Source: Methylomicrobium sp051061015 (GTDB taxonomy: Bacteria > Pseudomonadota > Gammaproteobacteria > Methylococcales > Methylomonadaceae). Taken from it: 64,000 nucleotides of DNA. Of the stretch, positions 8,244 to 17,478 are shown piece after piece. Position 1 is the first letter of the stretch. Each line of letters starts with the position of its first letter. The position numbers and the translations under genes were made by a program. The notes beneath the pieces are model-generated. The model was given only the letters and a program-made list of their open reading frames with translations. It was not told the DNA's origin and searched no databases. The stretch is taken from contig JBPFEG010000005.1 in assembly GCA_051061015.1 (NCBI GenBank), forward strand, positions 185,563 to 249,562, written 5' to 3'.

Positions 8244-10178
8244 ATGAATAAATATTTCACAGTTTGCATATTTCTGGCAATCGTTTCCGGTTCGGTATCT
8301 GCCGCTGGGCCTCAGCCCAGTATTGTGAATGGCCAGACGACTCAGGATGAGCCTTCGGTTGGCGCGTTGCTGGTATCCCTGGTTCCTGGCGCATCGCCGC
8401 CGTCTTATGCAGGCGTCTGTACGGGCACGATGATCGGCTGCAGCAGCTTTTTGACCGCGGCTCATTGTGTGTGCGAAAGCACGCGGCCCTTTCCAAATTC
8501 ATTGAGGTCTGAAGTGTGTCAACCCAGGCCCGCCGAGGAATTGCGGGTTTACCTGCAAAACAGTGGCATTCATCAGGTTTCCGCAGTCAATGTGCATCCA
8601 CGCTTCAAGTTTGGCGTCGCTTCCGATATTGCGGTGCTCACTTTATCCGCTCCGGAACAAGGCATTCCGCCGATGGCGCTTAATACTGCCGGTACACCGG
8701 GCGTTGGAACACCCGGCGGCATCGTAGGATTCGGGGTGACATCCAGTGCAGCCGATGATTACGGGATAAAACGGGTCGGTAACCTCGTTACCGCCAATTG
8801 CGCGGACGCCGATATCCCGCAACCGGCCAATATTTGCTGGAAGTATTCGGGAGCCGAAGGGGGAGCGGACTCGAATATCTGCTTCGGCGATTCAGGCGGG
8901 CCGTTGTTGATTAGCCAGGGCTTCAAGCGTATTGTCGCCGGCGTATCCTCAGGTGTGTTCGAGAACTGCAGCGCGAACAGTTTTTCGTTCGGTACCAATG
9001 TCTATGCGAATCGCGGTTATATAAATTCCCAGATAGTCAACACTATGGACCAAACGGGCAAATGCCGTATCGATGTCCGTAATCGGGTCAAAAAATATAT
9101 CACCAGTGTCTATAACGCGAAAAAACAGTGTCTCGATGCCGCTTTGGCGGGAAAGGCAATGCTGGCAAATTGTTTGTTAACCAAGGCCAAGGTAAAGATC
9201 GACAAAGCGCAGGCGGCGCTCGGTGCAGACAAGCTGGTGAAGCGCTGCCCGTCCGACGTCATCGAAAACAGCAAACTGGGTGGCGCTTGTGCCGATGTGA
9301 CTAATCCGAATCAGCTAAGCGCGTGCATTATCGCTGCTGGGGATGTAGCCGTGTCCCGAATGCTCGATGCGCAATATGCTGATGTTGAAGCCGATTTCCC
9401 TCTCATCGACAAAGGCTTGTCAAAATGTCAAAAGGCGATCAGCAATGCGGGAAAAAATTATTTCTTTAAAAGCCTGGGCGTACTGAATCAATGCGAAGCC
9501 AAAACCGATAAATCTCGTTCGCCCTTACCCGATTGTCCGCTGCTGTCCACGAATGCGAGTCAGGACAAGTTTGCCGGCAGTATACAGAATTCTATCCTTA
9601 AAGCCTGTCCCAATGGCGCCGTTGCTGGCTTGCTTGCGAATGGCGATCGGTTTGGGGCAAGTTGCGATTCGAAAACTGATGCAGCGGCGCTGGCCGAATG
9701 CGAACAGAAAGAGCATGCCCAAATCGCCAATGAACTGGCCGCTATGGTCCCAGGCAAACCCAGTGCCTTCAATGCGGAGAATTGTGGATTCGCCTCTCAG
9801 GTCGGCGATTCGGTAACGGAGGTGATTCAGCAAACGCGTTCTTCCGGCGAAGCGGTGCTGGATGCAGAGTCCGTGCTGCACAAGTTTGAGGTGCCGGCAG
9901 GTGTGCGTTTCCTGAGGGTTACTCTGAACGGGGAGGAAAGCTTTCTGCCCTCCTCATTCAGCAATATTTTCATCGACAACAGCCTCGACCTGTACCTCAG
10001 ATACCAACAGACGCCAAGTATTAATCCGCTGGCGGCGGATGCGATTTCAATCAATACGGGTGTTTTCGAAGCGATTCAGGTGAAGAACCCGGCTGCCGGT
10101 GAATGGCGAGCGTTAGTCCATGATGCGGGAGCGGTGTCGAACCGGCCTTACCAATTGACCGTTACGCTGATCAAGTAA
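8244..10178 (+). CDS. Secreted trypsin-like serine protease with Cys-rich tail
   Basis: Exported protein of 644 residues with a signal peptide (residues 1-20). The S1 protease domain covers about residues 25-265, with the catalytic triad His74 (LTAAHC), Asp128 (SDIAVL) and Ser217 (CFGDSGGP). Residues 270-525 form a helical region with regularly spaced cysteines that looks like two related modules. The last 110 residues look like a beta-rich pre-peptidase-type domain. The start at 8244 is chosen because the signal peptide follows it; the reading frame is open further upstream. The protease call is firm, while substrate and the role of the tail are unknown. Confidence 0.88.
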   Translation: MNKYFTVCIFLAIVSGSVSAAGPQPSIVNGQTTQDEPSVGALLVSLVPGASPPSYAGVCTGTMIGCSSFLTAAHCVCESTRPFPNSLRSEVCQPRPAEELRVYLQNSGIHQVSAVNVHPRFKFGVASDIAVLTLSAPEQGIPPMALNTAGTPGVGTPGGIVGFGVTSSAADDYGIKRVGNLVTANCADADIPQPANICWKYSGAEGGADSNICFGDSGGPLLISQGFKRIVAGVSSGVFENCSANSFSFGTNVYANRGYINSQIVNTMDQTGKCRIDVRNRVKKYITSVYNAKKQCLDAALAGKAMLANCLLTKAKVKIDKAQAALGADKLVKRCPSDVIENSKLGGACADVTNPNQLSACIIAAGDVAVSRMLDAQYADVEADFPLIDKGLSKCQKAISNAGKNYFFKSLGVLNQCEAKTDKSRSPLPDCPLLSTNASQDKFAGSIQNSILKACPNGAVAGLLANGDRFGASCDSKTDAAALAECEQKEHAQIANELAAMVPGKPSAFNAENCGFASQVGDSVTEVIQQTRSSGEAVLDAESVLHKFEVPAGVRFLRVTLNGEESFLPSSFSNIFIDNSLDLYLRYQQTPSINPLAADAISINTGVFEAIQVKNPAAGEWRALVHDAGAVSNRPYQLTVTLIK

Positions 10179-10285
10179 ACAGCAGGCCGAGGGATAAAGA
10201 CGCATACTGAGAGCTACTCGAAAAGGGCGAACTCCGTCCAATTCGAATATAAAATCTCATTCGCAGGGCAAAGTCAGGCAGGACT

Positions 10286-10307
10286 CGCCTCCGGCTAGCC
10301 GGAGGCG
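10286..10307. terminator. Palindrome between convergent genes
   Basis: A perfect inverted repeat with 10-bp arms (CGCCTCCGGC and its complement) around TA sits between the protease gene and the convergent pyk gene. No T run follows on either strand, so it may be a bidirectional terminator acting without one, or a repeat element. Confidence 0.45.
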
Positions 10308-10319
10308 AAAGGATAGAGC

Positions 10320-11765
10320 TTAAGGCGTAAGGCCTTGCCCGACCACAACCAGTTTCAGCGTATTGGTGCCCCCTTCGACGCCATTCAAATCGCCTTTGGT
10401 AATGATGAACTTATCGCCGTCTTTGGCTTTATTCCATTTACGCAGTTTCTCGACGATGCTGCGATTCACTTCGGCATGGTCCTGATTCAGTTCCAGCGGG
10501 AAATAGATCGGGAACACGCCGCGGTATAGGGTCACCTTGCCCAGCGTTTTTTCCAGACGACTCATTGCAAAGATCGGCAAACCGGAACTGATCCGGGACA
10601 TCCACAGCGGTGTTGCGCCCGATTCGGTCAACGCGACGATGCCTTTGATCTTGGTATGGTTCGCCATATACATCGCGGATCTCGCGATCGCTTCGTCGTC
10701 GCGCTCGAAATTAACGTTCGGGCTGTGCTCTGATCTCAGCATGCTCGGCTGTTTTTCCGCTTCGATGCAGATCCGGTGCATCGCTTCGACTGCCTTGACC
10801 GGGTATTTACCCGAGGCGGTTTCGGCAGACAGCATGATCGCATCGGTGCCATCGAACACCGCGTTCGCGACGTCCAGGACTTCCGCGCGGGTCGGAATCG
10901 GGTTGTCGATCATCGATTCCATCATCTGTGTCGCGGTGATCACGACCCGGTTCAATTCGCGGGAGCGCTTGATCAGTCTTTTCTGCACTGCCGGCAGATT
11001 CGCATCGCCGATTTCGACGCCGAGGTCGCCGCGGGCCACCATGATCACGTCGGATGCCAGAATGATCTCATCCATAACGTCCAGCGCTTCGGCGCGTTCA
11101 ACCTTCGCGACGATGCCTGCATGGCAGCCTTCCGCTTCCAGCAGACGGCGCGCCTCGTTCAGGTCTTCCGCGCAGCGAGGGAACGAGACCGCGACGAAAT
11201 CGCACTGAATTTTTGCGATCGTCTTGATGTCTTCCTTGTCCTTCTCGGTCAAGGCCGCGGCCGACAGACCGCCGCCTTGCAGGTTGATGCCCTTGTTGTT
11301 GGACAGGTAACCGCCGACGACGACCTTGCAGTTCACGCGCAGGTTTGTTTCGACATTCACCACGTCCAGCACGATACGGCCGTCATCCAGCAACAAACGG
11401 CTGCCGGGTTTGACTTCCCGGGCCAGCGGTTCGTAGCTAATGCCGACCTGCGTTTCGTCGCCGTCCAGTTTGCCGAGATTGATGTCTAGCGCGAAGTCCT
11501 GGCCTTCGTTCAAGAATACCTTGGTGTCCTTGAAGCGCTCGATACGGATCTTGGGGCCCTGTAAATCGCCCAGAATGCCGACGCGGCGACCGGTCTTCTT
11601 GCTCAACTCCCGAACGCGGTTGGCGCGGTTGATATGATCTTCCGCGGAACCATGCGAGAAATTCATCCGCACCACGTCAATGCCGGCCTCGAATAACCCC
11701 TCCAGTACACCGGGTTTGTCGGTGGCGGGTCCGAGGGTCGCTAAAATTTTGGTTCTTCTTAACAT
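10320..11765 (-). CDS. pyk: Pyruvate kinase
   Basis: Converts phosphoenolpyruvate and ADP to pyruvate and ATP in glycolysis. The 481 residues match the family length. The N-terminal RRTKILATLGPATD and NFSHG motifs belong to the barrel domain. The active-site helix ITATQMMESMI with the preceding KVERAEALD and MVARGDLGVE motifs are all present. It begins 15 bases after gap on the same strand, so the two form an operon in the lower glycolytic path, which in ribulose monophosphate methanotrophs also processes C1 carbon. Confidence 0.97.
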   Translation of the reverse strand: MLRRTKILATLGPATDKPGVLEGLFEAGIDVVRMNFSHGSAEDHINRANRVRELSKKTGRRVGILGDLQGPKIRIERFKDTKVFLNEGQDFALDINLGKLDGDETQVGISYEPLAREVKPGSRLLLDDGRIVLDVVNVETNLRVNCKVVVGGYLSNNKGINLQGGGLSAAALTEKDKEDIKTIAKIQCDFVAVSFPRCAEDLNEARRLLEAEGCHAGIVAKVERAEALDVMDEIILASDVIMVARGDLGVEIGDANLPAVQKRLIKRSRELNRVVITATQMMESMIDNPIPTRAEVLDVANAVFDGTDAIMLSAETASGKYPVKAVEAMHRICIEAEKQPSMLRSEHSPNVNFERDDEAIARSAMYMANHTKIKGIVALTESGATPLWMSRISSGLPIFAMSRLEKTLGKVTLYRGVFPIYFPLELNQDHAEVNRSIVEKLRKWNKAKDGDKFIITKGDLNGVEGGTNTLKLVVVGQGLTP

Positions 11766-11780
11766 TCGATGATAAATGGC

Positions 11781-12794
11781 TTATTTAGCGTTGACTAAAG
11801 CAACGGTGGTATCCAGCATCCGGTTCGAGAAGCCCCATTCGTTGTCATACCAGGACAGGACCTTCACGAAATCACCGTCGACCACATAAGTGGAAGGGGC
11901 TTCGAAGATCGACGAGGCCGGATTGTGGTTGAAGTCGCTCGAAACCAGCGGTAGATTGTTGATTGTCAAAATGCCTTTCAATGGGCCTTCAGAAGCAGCG
12001 GTCAGAATCGAAGTAATTTCCTCCTTGGAGGTCGGTCTCTTGGCTTTGAAAACCAGGTCGACGACAGATACGTTGATGGTCGGTACGCGCATTGCGAAAC
12101 CGTCCAGCTTGCCTTTCAGTTCCGGCAATACCAGCCCTACCGCCGCGGCCGCGCCGGTTTTTGTCGGGATCATCGATTGGGTCGCGGAACGCGCGCGGCG
12201 CAGGTCGCTGTGATAAACGTCGGTCAATACCTGGTCGTTCGTGTAAGAGTGGATCGTGGTCATCAGGCCGTGCTCGATACCGATCGCATCGTGCAGAGGC
12301 TTGACCAGAGGCGCCAGGCAGTTGGTGGTGCAAGACGCATTCGAAATGACCGTATCGGACGCCTTTAGGGTGTTGTGGTTGACTCCGTAAACGATCGTCG
12401 CGTCGACATCATTGCCGCCCGGCGCAGAGATGATCACTTTTTTCGCACCGGCAGTGATATGTGCGGATGCTTTGGCTTTGCTGGTGAACAGGCCGGTGCA
12501 TTCGTGCACGACGTCGATGCCCAGTTCGCCCCAAGGCAATTTGGATGGATCGCGCTCGGAGAGCACACGGATTTTGTCGCCGTTGATTATGATGTAATCG
12601 CCGTCAACACTGACATCGAAAGGAAATTTGCCGTGAACCGTGTCGTATTTGGTCAAATGGGCATTGGTGTTGCTGTCGCCCAGGTCGTTGATCGCGACGA
12701 CTTTGATTTCATTGGTGCGGCCTGATTCGTAGAGCGCGCGGATCACATTGCGGCCGATCCGGCCATAACCATTGATTGCAACTTTAATTGCCAT
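11781..12794 (-). CDS. gap: Glyceraldehyde-3-phosphate dehydrogenase, type I
   Basis: Oxidises glyceraldehyde 3-phosphate to 1,3-bisphosphoglycerate. The 337 residues contain the NAD-binding INGYGRIGRNV (residues 7-17) and the catalytic Cys155 in SNASCTTNC. The nearby NDLGD motif fits an NAD-preferring enzyme, with Asp in the usual adenosine-binding turn. First gene of a gap-pyk operon; 280 bases without a clear gene precede it and presumably carry the promoter. A ribosome binding site (GGAGAG) precedes the ATG. Confidence 0.97.
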   Translation of the reverse strand: MAIKVAINGYGRIGRNVIRALYESGRTNEIKVVAINDLGDSNTNAHLTKYDTVHGKFPFDVSVDGDYIIINGDKIRVLSERDPSKLPWGELGIDVVHECTGLFTSKAKASAHITAGAKKVIISAPGGNDVDATIVYGVNHNTLKASDTVISNASCTTNCLAPLVKPLHDAIGIEHGLMTTIHSYTNDQVLTDVYHSDLRRARSATQSMIPTKTGAAAAVGLVLPELKGKLDGFAMRVPTINVSVVDLVFKAKRPTSKEEITSILTAASEGPLKGILTINNLPLVSSDFNHNPASSIFEAPSTYVVDGDFVKVLSWYDNEWGFSNRMLDTTVALVNAK

Positions 12795-13075
12795 TGAGTC
12801 TCTCCAGAGTGATGAGTATGAAAAACCAACTAAGATGAGGGGTTGTCGAATAACCCTAAAATCCCTTCACTATACCAAAAATTAGGGGTATCCGTCTATT
12901 GACAGAGGCGGGAAAATCGCTTTTTTCTCCGCGCTACGCTTGCAGGCAAATTTTTTGTCGATAAAGACAAAACAAGATCATTTCTTAATGACGGCTTCCG
13001 AAGTAGTCATAGCGCTTCGGCCAAGACCTTTGGATTTAGCGGAGCACGGGAGTGGCTGCTTAGGGAAGTAATAAT

Positions 13076-13744
13076 TCAGCGAAAGATCGCATTGATAAAT
13101 TCGCCGATGTGTCCGACCTCTTCACGGCAGACCGAATGGTCCATCATAAAATCATGCCATTCGACCGGATAGCCCCAGGCTTGCAGTTGGTTGCTGGTGT
13201 GCTTGCCAAATTCGACCGCGACCACCGAATCGAGGATGCCGTGCGCAATCAAGATCGGAATATCCTGATTGGCGGCGGAGCGCTCGGTTTTCAGTTGTTC
13301 CAGCGTCGGTAAAAAAGTCGATAGCGCGACAATGCCGGCCAATCTTCGGGAATAGCTCAGGCCAACCTGTAAAGCGATCGCGCCGCCTTGCGAAAAACCG
13401 GCCAGCAGAATCTGCTCGGGTGGGATGCCCTGGGCGATTTCGGCCTCGATCAGGTGCTCGACCAGTTTGCAGGAGGCAGAGAGTCCGGCAATATCCACTT
13501 TGAGATTGCGCGAGAGTTCGAGAATGTCAAACCAGGCGCGCATGGACATCCCGCCGTTGATCGTGATCGGGCGAAACGGCGCGTCGGGAAAAATGAAATG
13601 AATGTGATCCTCTGCATTCAACCTGAGCTCGGGCACAATCGACTCGAAATCGTGCCCGTCGGCCCCGAGGCCGTGTAGCCAGATGATCGAATGGCGGTGT
13701 TCCGCCTTGGGCTTGATTTCGACAGTACTGAGTTGGGCGTGCAT
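13076..13744 (-). CDS. Carboxylesterase (alpha/beta hydrolase)
   Basis: Cytosolic esterase of the phospholipase/carboxylesterase family, 222 residues. The oxyanion region IIWLHGLGADGHDF lies at residues 20-33, the nucleophile elbow GFSQGG at 116-121 gives Ser118, and the Asp and His of the triad are in HGILDSVV and MMDHSVC. It most resembles bacterial EstB-type enzymes acting on short acyl esters; natural substrate is unknown. It stands 16 bases upstream of the end of the GFA-type gene on the same strand. Confidence 0.9.
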   Translation of the reverse strand: MHAQLSTVEIKPKAEHRHSIIWLHGLGADGHDFESIVPELRLNAEDHIHFIFPDAPFRPITINGGMSMRAWFDILELSRNLKVDIAGLSASCKLVEHLIEAEIAQGIPPEQILLAGFSQGGAIALQVGLSYSRRLAGIVALSTFLPTLEQLKTERSAANQDIPILIAHGILDSVVAVEFGKHTSNQLQAWGYPVEWHDFMMDHSVCREEVGHIGEFINAIFR

Positions 13745-13760
13745 GGGATCCTTGGTGGAG

Positions 13761-14171
13761 TTACCAGAAATTGCCGGGATATTTGGGTAAATCAGGATGC
13801 ATTAAATCCCAGGGTTGGGCATCGGCGACCCACATGTCCAGCTCGGGATGATAAATGCCGGGATCATCGAGCGACATCGCCGCGACCGGCCGGATCTGGG
13901 TAAAGGCGCTGTTGCGGCCGAACAAGTGAGCTCCGCATTTGGCGCAAAAAGCCCGGTATACCGTATTGCCGCTTGCGGCCAGGGTCGGGAATTCCCGATA
14001 AGTTCCGGAAACTTTCAACGCAGAATCCGGCACAAACAGCAGCGCCATAGAGGCCGAGCCGCTCGACTTCTGACAGGTCCTGCAATGGCAGTTGACCATC
14101 CGCACCGGTTGAGCGCCGATTTCATACCGCACGGTTCCGCATAAACATCCGCCGGTTATCGGAAATTTCAT
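13761..14171 (-). CDS. GFA family (CENP-V/GFA) zinc protein
   Basis: Small protein of 136 residues of the glutathione-dependent formaldehyde-activating (GFA) family. Zinc ligands are visible as GGCLCG near the N-terminus, CHCRTCQ in the middle and FCAKCG in the second half. I chose the ATG at 14171 because the family begins just before GGCLCG and because a purine-rich AAGG/AGGG stretch precedes it; the reading frame is open to 14264. In a methylotroph a formaldehyde link is tempting, but most family members have no proven activity. Confidence 0.82.
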   Translation of the reverse strand: MKFPITGGCLCGTVRYEIGAQPVRMVNCHCRTCQKSSGSASMALLFVPDSALKVSGTYREFPTLAASGNTVYRAFCAKCGAHLFGRNSAFTQIRPVAAMSLDDPGIYHPELDMWVADAQPWDLMHPDLPKYPGNFW

Positions 14172-14258
14172 ATTTCGACCCTTGCCTTTCAAGATTTCCG
14201 GCAATCTTAGTACAATTGACGGATTGATGACAAACCCTAAACCTGTTCCTCCGAACTG

Positions 14259-14594
14259 ATGCAAACCGATATCGTATTGATTGCGCTACTGATCGCCGCC
14301 TATCTGTACTGGCGTCATGCGCAACGGGTCAAGGAAGCCGCGTTCGCGGCAACCCGGCGGCAGTGCGAGCATTGCGATGTACAAATGCTGGATGATTATA
14401 TTGCCTTGAGCCGCTGCTACCTGGAGCGGGACAAGACGGGAAAAATCCGCATCCTGAGGCGTTTTACGTTCGAATTTTCGGCCACCGGGGAGGATCGTTA
14501 TCAGGGTACCTGTATTATGGCGGGAGCCGATGTCGTTGCGATCGAAATGCCGGCTTACCGGCTTCCGGCAGATTTTACTCCGCCCATGCGCTAA
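14259..14594 (+). CDS. DUF3301 membrane-anchored protein
   Basis: Protein of 111 residues with one N-terminal membrane helix (about residues 4-19) followed by a soluble domain with CEHC near residue 36. It resembles DUF3301, a gammaproteobacterial family without known function. It is divergent from the GFA-type gene and stands alone. Confidence 0.75.
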   Translation: MQTDIVLIALLIAAYLYWRHAQRVKEAAFAATRRQCEHCDVQMLDDYIALSRCYLERDKTGKIRILRRFTFEFSATGEDRYQGTCIMAGADVVAIEMPAYRLPADFTPPMR

Positions 14595-14636
14595 CTCAGT
14601 CCCTGACTATAGGACAGCCAGATTTTTATTCCCTCC

Positions 14637-15296
14637 TTATTTGGGCTGCTGAACCATGCGCAGATACGGTTTCAAAGCCTTCCAGCCTTGGGGGAACATT
14701 TTTTTCGCATCCTCATCGGATACGGTCGGCACGATAATCACGTTCTCACCGCTCTTCCAGTTTACCGGGGTGGCCACCTTATGTTTTGCGGTCAACTGCA
14801 TCGAATCCAGAACCCGCAATATTTCATCGAAATTTCGTCCGGTGGTCATCGGATAGGTCAGCATCAGCTTGATCCGTTTGTCAGGGCCGATAATGAAAAC
14901 GGTGCGCACCGTGGCATTCGTCGCGGGGGTTCTTCCTTCCGAGGTTCCCGGCTCCTCGGCAGGCAGCATGTTGTACAGCTTTGCGACCTGCAAGTCGCTG
15001 TCGCCTATCATCGGATAGTTAACCGCACAGCCCTGGGTTTCCTCGATATCCTTTGACCATGACGCATGGCTTTCGACCGGGTCGATACTCAAGCCGATGA
15101 TCTTGCAGTTGCGTTTTTTAAACTCGGGTTCCAGCTTCGCCATGTAACCGAGTTCAGTCGTGCAGACCGGCGTAAAGTCTTTCGGATGCGAAAACAGCAC
15201 GGCCCAGCTGTCACCGATCCAGTCGTGAAAATTAATCGTGCCCTGGGTGGTTTTTGCCGTGAAGTTCGGCGCCTCATCATTGATTCTAAGAGCCAT
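14637..15296 (-). CDS. 1-Cys peroxiredoxin (Prx6 type)
   Basis: Reduces hydrogen peroxide and organic peroxides in the cytoplasm. From the ATG at 15296 it has 219 residues. The peroxidatic Cys45 lies in DFTPVCTTE, and the C-terminal extension typical of the 1-Cys Prx6 group is present. The start is supported by GGGAG eight bases upstream; an in-frame codon at 15320 is less likely. Single gene transcription unit as far as the sequence shows. Confidence 0.94.
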   Translation of the reverse strand: MALRINDEAPNFTAKTTQGTINFHDWIGDSWAVLFSHPKDFTPVCTTELGYMAKLEPEFKKRNCKIIGLSIDPVESHASWSKDIEETQGCAVNYPMIGDSDLQVAKLYNMLPAEEPGTSEGRTPATNATVRTVFIIGPDKRIKLMLTYPMTTGRNFDEILRVLDSMQLTAKHKVATPVNWKSGENVIIVPTVSDEDAKKMFPQGWKALKPYLRMVQQPK

Positions 15297-15579
15297 GTTC
15301 GTTCTCCCGATAAATTTCAAGACAAAGGTCGATGGAAAGTGAGGAAATAGCGACGATAAAAATGGCTATCTATAACGCTGGCCGGTAAATGGAATGGCGT
15401 CAAAGCCGTCATGTTTCATCGAATTAACTCAATTTGCTTCCGCTTGATGCAGACTGAACTTGAATCCAATCGATCAAAAGTCAAGTTACCACGATTTTTT
15501 GATAAGTCAAAAGGCGCTGACATTGCGGCGTTTTGCACGAAAAACTGTGCGGCGGGCATGAATAATTCAAGCGTCACGG

Positions 15580-16443
15580 CTACTGTTCGGCGTTTAACAT
15601 CAGGAACAGCCCGTTCGCAACCTGGGCAAACGAAGTATAATCCAGCTTGTCGGGCGTGTCTTCGGAGGTGTGGTAATAAGGATAACGAAAAGGCGCCGTA
15701 TCGGTAATCATGAAGGCCTTAAAACCGTGCCGCCAGAAAGCCATATGATCGCTCCAGGAAATGCCGGGGATAAAGGAAGGGGCTGCAATCGATTGAACAG
15801 GAAAATCGCTGGCTGCGGTGAAATTCCTAAGACAGTGCCTCATGAACCGGCCCGAGCCCAGATTCGAAACGAAGGCGATGAAATTTCCGATGTCCGGATA
15901 AAAATATTTCAGGAGCGGCGGATAACGCTGACTATCGGGCTTGCTGTTGTAATATCCGATCGTTTCCAGAGAAATCATATAGCGTATCCGGTCGCCGCGT
16001 CGTTTGGCCGCCTTGGCGTAAATCATGCTGCCCATCTTGTTCCAGAAGAAAAACGGCGGCTCTTCATTCACGAAGGCGACAAAACGCAGAGTGACCGGCG
16101 GCGGAGTTTCCTTGAACAGGCGCGAGAGCTCCAGTAAAGCTGCCACACCGCTGCCGTTATCGTTCGCGCCCGGACTGCCCGAAACCGAGTCATAATGAGC
16201 GCCGATTAAAATGACGTCCTCGCTGGGCTTTGAGCCGGGGCAGGTCACTTCCAGGTTGCTGCAGTCTCCCGCTCTTACCTGATAGCTTTGGGTGCGGACG
16301 CCGTAGCCCAGATTCCGCCATTGTTCCGTAATATAACCGGCCGCTGCCGCGAGCGCTTCGGGATAGAAAATATTATGCTCCCCGATTTCGCCGGCCAGTT
16401 TTTCGACATGATTCTGCAATTGCTGCGGGGTAATTTGGCTCAT
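15580..16443 (-). CDS. M28 family zinc metallopeptidase
   Basis: Aminopeptidase-like protein of 287 residues. Zinc ligands of the M28 family are visible as His83 (GAHYDS), Asp95 (GANDNGSG) and the Glu pair at 127-128 (NEEPPFF), with a further His near the C-terminus (YYHTSEDT). No signal peptide is evident, so it may be cytosolic, unlike many relatives. Substrate unknown. Confidence 0.88.
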   Translation of the reverse strand: MSQITPQQLQNHVEKLAGEIGEHNIFYPEALAAAAGYITEQWRNLGYGVRTQSYQVRAGDCSNLEVTCPGSKPSEDVILIGAHYDSVSGSPGANDNGSGVAALLELSRLFKETPPPVTLRFVAFVNEEPPFFFWNKMGSMIYAKAAKRRGDRIRYMISLETIGYYNSKPDSQRYPPLLKYFYPDIGNFIAFVSNLGSGRFMRHCLRNFTAASDFPVQSIAAPSFIPGISWSDHMAFWRHGFKAFMITDTAPFRYPYYHTSEDTPDKLDYTSFAQVANGLFLMLNAEQ

Positions 16444-16613
16444 GTTCTTGTGACCGCTTATCGGATCATCCGTTGCAAAAACCGGTAAATTTTAGGCGGC
16501 GATACGTGATAGGGTGGCAGATCATGGCGGGTCGTATTTCTTGTTTTTAATCCTGCGTCTGGAAAGGCGGCCTGACTATAGGGTTACTGTTAAGCAAGCT
16601 GATAGGAGCTTTG

Positions 16614-17318
16614 CTATGTGGGCTCTCGGTTTTCTGTTTTTTTGTTAGTCCCGATACACGAAAAAACCAGGTCTTCAAGAAAAGCCGCGATTTTCAATTC
16701 GTCCTTGTCCTCCCCGAAATCGGTCAGCGAAGGCAGATAGTTCATGAAATAATTTTGAAAATGGGCCATTTCGATAATCGTGGAGGCTAAAGATTTTGGA
16801 TATTTATAATCCGGTCTGCATTCCAGAATGATATTTCCAATCATGGCGCACAAATCCTTGTAGGGTTTAAAAAGCCGATCCTTGTTGTCTTCAGAAACTC
16901 GATTGGTCAAATAGGTTTTGGAGCCTTCCGTAATAATGATCTGATGCAGCAGGCTTTCATCGATATGATGGGTGCTCAGGTCGTCCTCGACAGAAAGCGC
17001 TAATAAGTTGATCACCTTTTTGAGTTTGATCACAGGGTCTTCAATATTATTAGTCTGAAAGGCGACTTGATATTCAAGCCAGCTCCAGTACCAGGCCACA
17101 ATATAAATCAGCAATCGGTGCTTGTTCTCGAAATAGCGGTAAATGCTCGCCTCGGTCGTACCGATATGCTCCGCCAGTTTTTTGAATGTAAAAGCCTCGA
17201 AACCGTTCTGATGAATCAACTGGATGCTGTGTAGAATGATTTTTCTGCCCAGATCCGATCGCTCGGGGTCTCTTAAAAAGAGTTTTTCATTCATTTTGAT
17301 TTGCAGCTTTATTTTCAT
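16614..17318 (-). CDS. TetR family transcriptional regulator
   Basis: Regulator of up to 234 residues. The N-terminal helix-turn-helix (about residues 30-70) includes AFTFKKLAEHIGTTEASIYRYFENKHRLL, cut here by natural family pattern into FTFKKLAEHIG and SIYRYFENK. The C-terminal ligand-binding domain has no recognised family. A start at 17294 is an alternative. It is divergent from the sulP gene cluster, and the intergenic region has a 10-bp inverted repeat that suits a TetR dimer. Confidence 0.9.
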   Translation of the reverse strand: MKIKLQIKMNEKLFLRDPERSDLGRKIILHSIQLIHQNGFEAFTFKKLAEHIGTTEASIYRYFENKHRLLIYIVAWYWSWLEYQVAFQTNNIEDPVIKLKKVINLLALSVEDDLSTHHIDESLLHQIIITEGSKTYLTNRVSEDNKDRLFKPYKDLCAMIGNIILECRPDYKYPKSLASTIIEMAHFQNYFMNYLPSLTDFGEDKDELKIAAFLEDLVFSCIGTNKKTENREPT

Positions 17319-17425
17319 GGTGTCCGATTAAGCTTTTTGTTTCATTAATGGGTCGATACGATCGAGTCGGTAGAAAGCGTCGGGAATAAGCGAAAAGTAT
17401 ACTTGAAGCATTGCAATTTACAATG

Positions 17426-17459
17426 ATAGTATTGCTATCAATAAGGCGTGCAATACTAT
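17426..17459. promoter_or_regulatory. Inverted repeat, candidate TetR operator
   Basis: ATAGTATTGC at 17426-17435 is repeated in inverted form at 17450-17459 with a 14-base spacer. A second short inverted repeat, CATTG at 17409-17413 and CAATG at 17421-17425, lies just left. Both sit between the divergent tetR and sulP genes, 20 bases before the sulP start, where a TetR dimer could repress both promoters. Confidence 0.55.
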
Positions 17460-17478
17460 TTTTTGAGGTGAATACGCC

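Noticed and set aside
15411..15707. A 98-residue frame on the plus strand between the peroxiredoxin and M28 genes
   Set aside because: It runs into the M28 gene on the other strand, has no recognisable pattern and no ribosome binding site. The 259-base gap shows no other gene.
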